DNA from: Rhizorhabdus sp049889055
GTDB lineage: Bacteria; Pseudomonadota; Alphaproteobacteria; Sphingomonadales; Sphingomonadaceae
DNA length: 64,000 nucleotides
Direction of reading: 5' to 3'
Assembly (NCBI RefSeq): GCF_049889055.1
Contig: NZ_JBLTWO010000003.1
Coordinates: 186,001-250,000 of the forward strand
The stretch's first letter is position 1. Every line of letters begins with the position of its first letter. A program made the position numbers and the translations under genes. The notes beneath the pieces are model-generated. The model did not search any database. It was given only the letters and a program-made list of their open reading frames with translations, and was not told the DNA's origin. Shown here one piece after another: positions 58,789 through 64,000 of the stretch.

Positions 58789-59910
58789 ATGACGACCGAG
58801 ACCATCTCCCGCTATGCGCGCCTTTATTTTCAGCCGGGCGGCTTTCTCGCCTCGCCCTTCGGCCATGACGGCGTGGTGGAGCGCCTCGCAGGGGGGGCGC
58901 TCTGGTTTACCGGTTATGAGGTGCTGCTGGTCGATGGCGGCCGCAGGACCGGCACCCGTTGGGTGCCGCTGGCGGAGTTGGAGGCGTTCCTCGCCTGCCT
59001 GACCCAGAATCAGGCCGAAGCGGCGCGGGAGACTATCGCGCGGATCGCGGCACCCCGCGCGCCGCTGACTCTGGGCGATCGGCGGCTGATGCTCGATCAG
59101 CCGCAGGTGATGCTGATCCTCAACATGACGCCCGACAGCTTTTCCGATGGCGGGCGGCATCTGCGCGATCCGCAGGCCGCTGCGGCATCGGCTGCTGCCA
59201 TGATTGCTGCCGGCGCGGCGATTGTAGATGTCGGGGGAGAGTCGACCCGGCCCGGCGCCGAGACGGTCGCGCTGCGTGAGGAGATCGCCCGCGTTGAGCC
59301 GGTCGTCCGCACGCTGGCCGGGCAGGGCATCCCCGTGTCGATCGACACGCGCAAGGCGGGCGTCATGGAAGCGGCGCTCGATGCAGGGGCAGCGATCGTC
59401 AACGACGTCTCCGCTTTGTGCCATGATCCGGCCTCGGCGGCGCTGCTCGCAGGCCGCGACTGTCCGGTCATCCTGATGCACCACCAGGGCGACCCCGCGA
59501 CGATGCAGCAGAGCCCGCATTATGAGGATGCGCTGATCGAGGTCTATGACTGGCTGGCCGAACGCATCGCCTTTGCCGAGGCGGCGGGCATCGCGCGGTC
59601 GCGGATCATCGTCGATCCGGGCATCGGCTTCGGCAAGACGCTGCGGCACAATCTGCAGCTGCTCAACGGTCTGGCGCTGTTCCACGGTCTCGGCTGCCCG
59701 ATCCTGCTCGGGGCCAGCCGCAAGCGGATCATCGGCGCGCTGTCGGACGAGGCACCGACCGATCAGCGGCTTGGCGGGTCGATCGCGCTGGCGCTGCACG
59801 GCGCACAGGCCGGCGTCCAGCTGCTGCGCGTGCATGACGTGCCCGAGACGGTGCAGGCCGTCCGCATCTGGCGAGGCCTGCGCGACGAGGCGCTGACGCC
59901 GCGCTTCTGA
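58789..59910 (+). CDS. folP: Dihydropteroate synthase
   Basis: FolP joins p-aminobenzoate to dihydropterin pyrophosphate in folate synthesis and is the sulfonamide target. The 373-residue protein has LILNMTPDSFSDGG near 110-122, DVGGESTRPGA, DPGIGFGKTLRHN and GASRKR. It carries about 105 residues before the first family motif, longer than E. coli FolP; this N-terminal extension (RLYFQPGGFLASPFGHDGV) is seen in alphaproteobacterial homologs. GAGGGGG precedes the ATG. It converges with parE, with 20 bp between stops. Confidence 0.95.
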   Translation: MTTETISRYARLYFQPGGFLASPFGHDGVVERLAGGALWFTGYEVLLVDGGRRTGTRWVPLAELEAFLACLTQNQAEAARETIARIAAPRAPLTLGDRRLMLDQPQVMLILNMTPDSFSDGGRHLRDPQAAAASAAAMIAAGAAIVDVGGESTRPGAETVALREEIARVEPVVRTLAGQGIPVSIDTRKAGVMEAALDAGAAIVNDVSALCHDPASAALLAGRDCPVILMHHQGDPATMQQSPHYEDALIEVYDWLAERIAFAEAAGIARSRIIVDPGIGFGKTLRHNLQLLNGLALFHGLGCPILLGASRKRIIGALSDEAPTDQRLGGSIALALHGAQAGVQLLRVHDVPETVQAVRIWRGLRDEALTPRF

Positions 59911-59930
59911 GCGCGGGACGCGCGACGCGA

Positions 59931-61913
59931 TCAGGCGTCTATCACCTCTTCATCGACGCTGGCGGCGTTCGCCTGGATGAAGGCGAAGCGGTGTTCGGGA
60001 TGCTTGCCCATCAGCCGGTCGACGAGGTCGCGAATGCCGGCGCGCTCCTCATATTCCTGCGGCAGGGTGACGCGCAGCAATGTGCGGGTCTTCGGGTCCA
60101 TCGTGGTTTCGCGCAGCTGCTGGGGGTTCATCTCGCCCAGGCCCTTGAAGCGCGACACCTCGACCTTCTTGCCTTTGAACTCCTTGGCCTCGATCTCGCG
60201 CCGATGTTCGTCGTCGCGGGCATAGACGCTCTTGGCGCCGGCGGTCAGGCGGTAGAGCGGCGGCTGGGCGAGGTAGAGATGCCCCTCGCGGACGAGGTCG
60301 GGCATCTCTTGGAAGAAGAAGGTCATCAGCAAGGTCGCGATATGGGCGCCATCGACATCGGCGTCGGTCATGATCACGACCCGCTCATAGCGCAGCAGTT
60401 CGGCGTTGCAGCGCTCGCGCGTGCCGCAGCCGAGCGCCTGGATCAGGTCGGCGATTTCCTGGTTCGCGCCGATCTTGGTGCTGTTGGCCGAGGCGACGTT
60501 GAGGATCTTGCCGCGGATCGGCAGGATCGCCTGGGTCTTGCGATCGCGCGCCTGCTTGGCCGAGCCGCCGGCGCTGTCCCCCTCGACGATGAAGATTTCG
60601 GTCCCCTCGGGCGCGTCGTTCGCGCAGTCGGTCAGCTTGCCCGGCAGGCGCAGCTTGCGGCCGGCGGTCGCGGTCTTGCGCTTGACTTCGCGCTCCGCCT
60701 TGCGGCGCAGGCGATCGTCCATCCGGTCGAGGACGAAGGCGAGCAGCGCCTTGCCGCGCTCCATATTGTCGGCGAGGAAATGGTCGAAATGGTCGCGCAC
60801 GGCGTTTTCGACGAGGCGCGCGGCATCGGGCGAGGTCAGCCGGTCCTTGGTCTGGCTCTGGAACTGGGGATCGCGGATGAACACCGACAGCATCTGTTCG
60901 GACCCGGTGACGATGTCGTCGGCGGTGACGTCCTTGGCCTTCTTGTTGCCGACCAGTTCGGCAAAGGCGCGGATGCCCTTGACCAGCGCGGCGCGCAGGC
61001 CGTTTTCATGGGTGCCGCCATCGGGCGTGGGGATGGTGTTGCAATAATAGCTGTACGAGCCTTCGGACCAGAGCGGCCAGGCCACCGCCCATTCGACCGA
61101 GCCCTGATTGTCGGGGAAGGCCTGCTTGCCGGCGAAGAATTGCGCGGTCGCGCATTCGCGGCTGCCGATCTGCTCGCGTAGATGGTCCGAGAGGCCACCG
61201 GGAAACTGGAAGACCGCCTCCGACGGGGTGTCGTCGCCGATCAGCGAGGGATCGCATTTCCAGCGTATTTCGACACCGGCGAACAGATAGGCCTTCGACC
61301 GGGCCAGCCGCATCAGCCGCGCCGGACGGAAATGCGCGCCGGGGCCGAAGATTTCGGGATCGGGGGTGAAGCTGACGCTGGTACCGCGCCGGTTGGGGGC
61401 GGCGCCGAGCTTCTCGATCGGGCCCAGCGTCTCGCCGCGCGAGAAGCGCTGGCGGTACAGCTCCTTGTTGCGCGCGACCTCGACCACAGTGTCGGTCGAC
61501 AGCGCATTGACGACCGACACGCCGACGCCATGCAGGCCGCCGCTGGTGGCATAGGCCTTGTCGCTGAACTTGCCGCCCGAGTGGAGCGTGGACAGGATCA
61601 CCTCGAGCGCCGACTTGCCGGGGAATTTCGGGTGCGGATCGACCGGGATGCCGCGGCCATTGTCGGTGATGGTCAGGCGGTTGCCCGGCTGCAGCGAAAC
61701 CTCGATGCGGCTGGCATGGCCGGCGACCGCCTCATCCATCGCATTGTCGAGCACCTCGGCGGCAAGATGATGATAGGCGCGCTCGTCGGTCCCGCCGATA
61801 TACATGCCCGGCCGCCGCCGGACGGGTTCGAGACCCTCCAGAACCTCGATCGCCGAGGCGTCGTAGTTGCCGGAACTCGTGGAAGGCGCCGAAGCGAAAA
61901 GGTCGTCTGACAT
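59931..61913 (-). CDS. parE: DNA topoisomerase IV subunit B
   Basis: ParE is the ATPase subunit of topoisomerase IV, which decatenates daughter chromosomes. The 660-residue protein has the GHKL ATP site (EVLDNAMDEAVAGHA, TITDNGRGIPV, TSGGLHGVGVSVVNALS) and the TOPRIM motifs EGDSAGGSAKQARDRK and MTDADVDGAHI. The length fits ParE and not the longer GyrB, and no GyrB-specific insertion is seen. parC is not in the window. Confidence 0.93.
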   Translation of the reverse strand: MSDDLFASAPSTSSGNYDASAIEVLEGLEPVRRRPGMYIGGTDERAYHHLAAEVLDNAMDEAVAGHASRIEVSLQPGNRLTITDNGRGIPVDPHPKFPGKSALEVILSTLHSGGKFSDKAYATSGGLHGVGVSVVNALSTDTVVEVARNKELYRQRFSRGETLGPIEKLGAAPNRRGTSVSFTPDPEIFGPGAHFRPARLMRLARSKAYLFAGVEIRWKCDPSLIGDDTPSEAVFQFPGGLSDHLREQIGSRECATAQFFAGKQAFPDNQGSVEWAVAWPLWSEGSYSYYCNTIPTPDGGTHENGLRAALVKGIRAFAELVGNKKAKDVTADDIVTGSEQMLSVFIRDPQFQSQTKDRLTSPDAARLVENAVRDHFDHFLADNMERGKALLAFVLDRMDDRLRRKAEREVKRKTATAGRKLRLPGKLTDCANDAPEGTEIFIVEGDSAGGSAKQARDRKTQAILPIRGKILNVASANSTKIGANQEIADLIQALGCGTRERCNAELLRYERVVIMTDADVDGAHIATLLMTFFFQEMPDLVREGHLYLAQPPLYRLTAGAKSVYARDDEHRREIEAKEFKGKKVEVSRFKGLGEMNPQQLRETTMDPKTRTLLRVTLPQEYEERAGIRDLVDRLMGKHPEHRFAFIQANAASVDEEVIDA

Positions 61914-62064
61914 CGCCGCCGACTATAGGGCCGGGGAGGGCAGGAAGGGAAGGGGCGTGACGCGGTCGGTCGGCTGCAACCTACTCAGCCGCACGCGATC
62001 CCGACGATGGCGTCGCACATGCCGGGCCGCTCCCGGTGTCCGGCGGGGGCGGGGCAGGCCACAG

Positions 62065-62137
62065 TTCCATCGGTGCGCATGCGGGAAGTCCGGCCACGGA
62101 GGCCGGCATCAGTCCCGCATGCCGCACCGGATGGGAA
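62065..62137 (-). repeat. Large stem-loop just after the gcrA stop codon
   Basis: CGGTGCGCATGCGGGA (62071-62086) pairs with TCCCGCATGCCGCACCG (62113-62129) with one bulge, and an inner CCGGCC / GGCCGG stem (62090-62106) nests inside. It begins directly after the gcrA stop on the minus strand. There is no T-run, so it is probably a 3'-end stabilising structure or a Rho-type end. Confidence 0.55.
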
Positions 62138-62842
62138 TCAGCGGACGCGCGGGCCGCCGAAGGGCAGGGGCGGCGGCGGACGGCGGTCGCGACGCGGCAG
62201 CTGCGCCTGATAGGCGATCGAGCAATGGTCCAGGCAATAGGGAAAGCCGGGGTTGATCGGCTCACCGCAGAAATGAAAGTCGGGCTCGCCCGGATGACCG
62301 ATCGGCCATTTGCAGACGCGGTCGTTGAGCTCGAGCAGGCTCGTCTTGCCGGCGATCTCGGCGGACGGCTTGGCCGGAACCAGACGGCGGGGCGGAGCAG
62401 GCGGGATCGGCGCGCTCTGCTCCCCGGGGGCCTGGCGCTGGAAACCGCCGGGGCCGATCGAACGGACGAGCGGCATCGGTGCCGGGGTCGGCGCGGCGGC
62501 GGCGGGAGCCGCAGGCGCGGCTGCCGCCGGGGTGGGAGCGGGGGCCGGCTTCGGTGCGGGCGCAGGCTCTGCGACGGGTGCCGCCGCGACGGGCGCAGGC
62601 TTGGGCGCGGGGGCAGGCTTCTCGGCCGCCGGGGCCGCCGCAGCCTTGTCCTTGTCGGCTGCGGTCGACGAGTCGCCGCCGCCCTTGACGGGAGAGGGGC
62701 GCGCTTCGAGACCCAGGCGGTGCGCCTTGCCGATCACGGCGTTGCGGCTGACGCCACCCAGCTCTTCGGCGATCTGGCTGGCGGTCATCCCCTGACCCCA
62801 GAGCCGCTTGAGTTGATCGATCCGTTCTTCCGTCCAGGACAT
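62138..62842 (-). CDS. gcrA: Cell-cycle regulator GcrA
   Basis: GcrA works with sigma-70 RNA polymerase at promoters carrying methylated GANTC, so it reads the mark made by CcrM. The 234-residue protein starts MSWTEERIDQLKRLWGQG, then SASQIAEELGG-like MTASQIAEELGGVSRNAVIG, the signature HTH of the family. It ends in a Cys-containing domain with DRVCKWPIGHPGEPDFHFCG and FPYCLDHC. The middle is an unusually long Ala/Pro linker (about residues 60-150). The start at 62842 has GAGGT seven bases upstream; the ABC permease gene is divergent. Confidence 0.95.
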   Translation of the reverse strand: MSWTEERIDQLKRLWGQGMTASQIAEELGGVSRNAVIGKAHRLGLEARPSPVKGGGDSSTAADKDKAAAAPAAEKPAPAPKPAPVAAAPVAEPAPAPKPAPAPTPAAAAPAAPAAAAPTPAPMPLVRSIGPGGFQRQAPGEQSAPIPPAPPRRLVPAKPSAEIAGKTSLLELNDRVCKWPIGHPGEPDFHFCGEPINPGFPYCLDHCSIAYQAQLPRRDRRPPPPLPFGGPRVR

Positions 62843-62921
62843 GCTTGTACCTCGTCTGCCCCCGCTGCCGGACGTCTCCGGCTCTTGCGGGCGGGGCGGG
62901 GAGCCGATAGGCGAAATGCCC

Positions 62922-63749
62922 ATGAGCGACCAGCCCAAAAACATCATGATGCCCCCGCCCGGCGAGCCGGTGATCCCGTTCGTCAACTGGGGGGGAATGC
63001 TCGCCCTCTATGTGAAGGAGGTGAAGCGTTTCTTCAAGGTCCAGCTTCAGACTATCTGGGCGCCGGCCTTCACGACGCTGCTCTATCTGCTGATCTTCAC
63101 CCTCGCGCTGGGAGGCAAGGACCGGATGGTGATGGGCTATCCCTTCGCCACCTTCGTCGCGCCCGGCCTGATCGTGATGGGCATGATGAACGCCGCCTTC
63201 GCCAATTCCAGCTTCTCGCTGCTGGTCGGCAAGATGCAGGGGACGATCATCGACTATCTGATGCCGCCGCTGTCGACGGCGGAAATGCTCGCCGCGCTGA
63301 TCGGCGCCTCGGTCACCCGCGCAATTCTCGTCGGGCTGGCATTGTGGGTGGCGATGGCCTTCTGGCCCGGCGTCGACGTGATGCCCCGCCATTTGCCGGC
63401 GGTGATCTGGTTCGGCCTGATGGGCGCGATATTGCTCAGCCTCGTGGGCGTGCTGACCTCGATCTGGGCCGACAAGTTCGATCATGCCGCTGCCGTCCAG
63501 AATTTCGTGGTGGGTCCGCTCTCTCTGCTGTCGGGCACCTTCTATTCGGTCGAGGTGCTGCACCCGACCTTCCAGGCGATCAGCCACGCCAACCCCTTCT
63601 TCTACGTCATTTCGGGCTTCCGCTATGGCTTCCTAGAGCGGTCGGACTCGCCGGTGCTGGTGGGCGCGATCGCGCTGCTCGTGCTCAACCTGCTGCTGTG
63701 CTGGGCCAACTATGCCGCGCTCGATCGCGGCTGGAAGATCAAGAGCTGA
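62922..63749 (+). CDS. ABC-2 type transporter permease
   Basis: A 275-residue membrane protein with six predicted helices, for example TTLLYLLIFTLALGGKD and VLVGAIALLVLNLLLCWAN. The N-terminal cytoplasmic part is Pro-rich, and FVAPGLIVMGMMNAAFANSS in the first third is typical of ABC-2 exporters (polysaccharide, drug or lipid). No ATPase gene is adjacent, so the partner is encoded elsewhere. An ATG at 62916 is an equally possible start; the ribosome site is weak. Confidence 0.88.
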   Translation: MSDQPKNIMMPPPGEPVIPFVNWGGMLALYVKEVKRFFKVQLQTIWAPAFTTLLYLLIFTLALGGKDRMVMGYPFATFVAPGLIVMGMMNAAFANSSFSLLVGKMQGTIIDYLMPPLSTAEMLAALIGASVTRAILVGLALWVAMAFWPGVDVMPRHLPAVIWFGLMGAILLSLVGVLTSIWADKFDHAAAVQNFVVGPLSLLSGTFYSVEVLHPTFQAISHANPFFYVISGFRYGFLERSDSPVLVGAIALLVLNLLLCWANYAALDRGWKIKS

Positions 63750-63765
63750 GGCCGGACATGAAAAT

Positions 63766-63794
63766 GGGCCGCCCCTGATACGCCGGGACGGCCC
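63766..63794 (-). terminator. Terminator between ABC permease and glycine-zipper gene
   Basis: GGGCCGCCCC (63766-63775) pairs with GGGACGGCCC (63785-63794) with one mismatch. The T-run (ATTTTC) is on the minus strand, so it mainly ends the glycine-zipper gene; for the plus-strand permease it is weaker. Confidence 0.65.
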
Positions 63795-63822
63795 TGTACT
63801 CAGGCTTGCGCCCTAACTGGAG

Positions 63823-64000
63823 TTACTTGTAGCGGCGGCGGCCGTTCTTATCGATGTAGTATTTCCGGCCCTGGCTATCGCGGTAATAGCGACGCTCCTT
63901 GTTGAGCGTGTTGAGCAGGGCGCCGCCCGCACCACCGATCAGCGCGCCTTCGCCGACCGACAGGCCGGGGATCACGGCGCCGGCCACGACACCGCCGGCC
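63823..64000 (-). CDS. Glycine-zipper protein, C-terminal part, cut by window edge
   Basis: The minus-strand frame is open to the window end. It encodes a Gly/Ala zipper (VVAGAVIPGLSVGEGALIGG, then AGGALLNTL), then a basic tail (NKERRYYRDSQGRKYYIDKN, then GRRRYK). Such proteins are usually small outer-membrane or periplasmic lipoproteins of unknown role. The start and any signal peptide lie outside the window. Confidence 0.75.
   Translation of the reverse strand, partial: AGGVVAGAVIPGLSVGEGALIGGAGGALLNTLNKERRYYRDSQGRKYYIDKNGRRRYK

Overview
The window reads as chromosomal DNA of a high-GC alphaproteobacterium of the sphingomonad group. The reasons are a CcrM adenine methylase and a GcrA regulator, ATG/GTG/TTG starts with GGAG-type ribosome sites, and a gene style (large TonB receptor, UrcA protein, glycine-zipper protein, GMC oxidoreductase) typical of Sphingomonadales. 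The species assignment is inference. I see no insertion sequence, integrase, CRISPR array or rRNA operon.

Layout. 0-12.4 kb is mostly housekeeping: the end of a RodZ-like gene, a CpoB/YbgF-like protein, tilS and ftsH on the plus strand, then a GMC oxidoreductase, ugd, glmS and glmU on the minus strand (UDP-sugar supply), and a fusion of phosphoglycolate phosphatase to a zinc-ribbon methyltransferase. 12.4-18.3 kb is an accessory stretch: a PpaA/AerR-like B12-binding protein, a decayed duplicate of the methyltransferase tail, a DJ-1/PfpI protein with inverted-repeat promoter elements, unknown small genes and a solitary KAP-type ATPase. 18.5-29.6 kb holds a cytochrome P450 overlapping a membrane hydrolase-like gene, gyrA, yaaA with a tiny membrane-protein gene, a TPR protein, an Lrp/AsnC regulator, a degenerate histidine kinase and a CAU-anticodon tRNA.

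29.7-55.2 kb is the most unusual part. It encodes what looks like a periplasmic amino-acid (or related amine) oxidation system. There are four paralogous flavoproteins of the L-amino-acid oxidase (LAAO) type and one D-amino-acid oxidase (DAAO)-like flavoprotein whose domain order is circularly permuted. All carry Tat-like leaders and all are next to genes for small exported c-type cytochromes. Two Rid-family imine deaminases carry Sec signal peptides. A TonB receptor, a hybrid histidine kinase with a LuxR-type response regulator, a penicillin-acylase family hydrolase joined to an RND pump, and a KstD/FrdA-like flavoprotein complete the block. A 16-bp dyad (TACG-N8-CGTA) lies between ridA and the TonB receptor, upstream of the third LAAO-like gene, and between the divergent fourth LAAO-like gene and its cytochrome; a half-conserved copy precedes the permuted DAAO. 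This suggests one regulon. My working model is uptake, periplasmic deacylation where needed, flavin dehydrogenation with electrons passed to cytochrome c, and imine hydrolysis by the exported Rid proteins. The real substrate is unknown.

55.3-64 kb returns to core functions: an EgtD-like methyltransferase, rnhB, a small broken cysteine-rich gene, ccrM preceded by nine GANTC sites in about 150 bp, folP, parE, gcrA, an ABC-2 permease and the end of a glycine-zipper protein. CcrM methylates GANTC and GcrA reads that mark, so two parts of the cell-cycle methylation circuit lie within about 5 kb.
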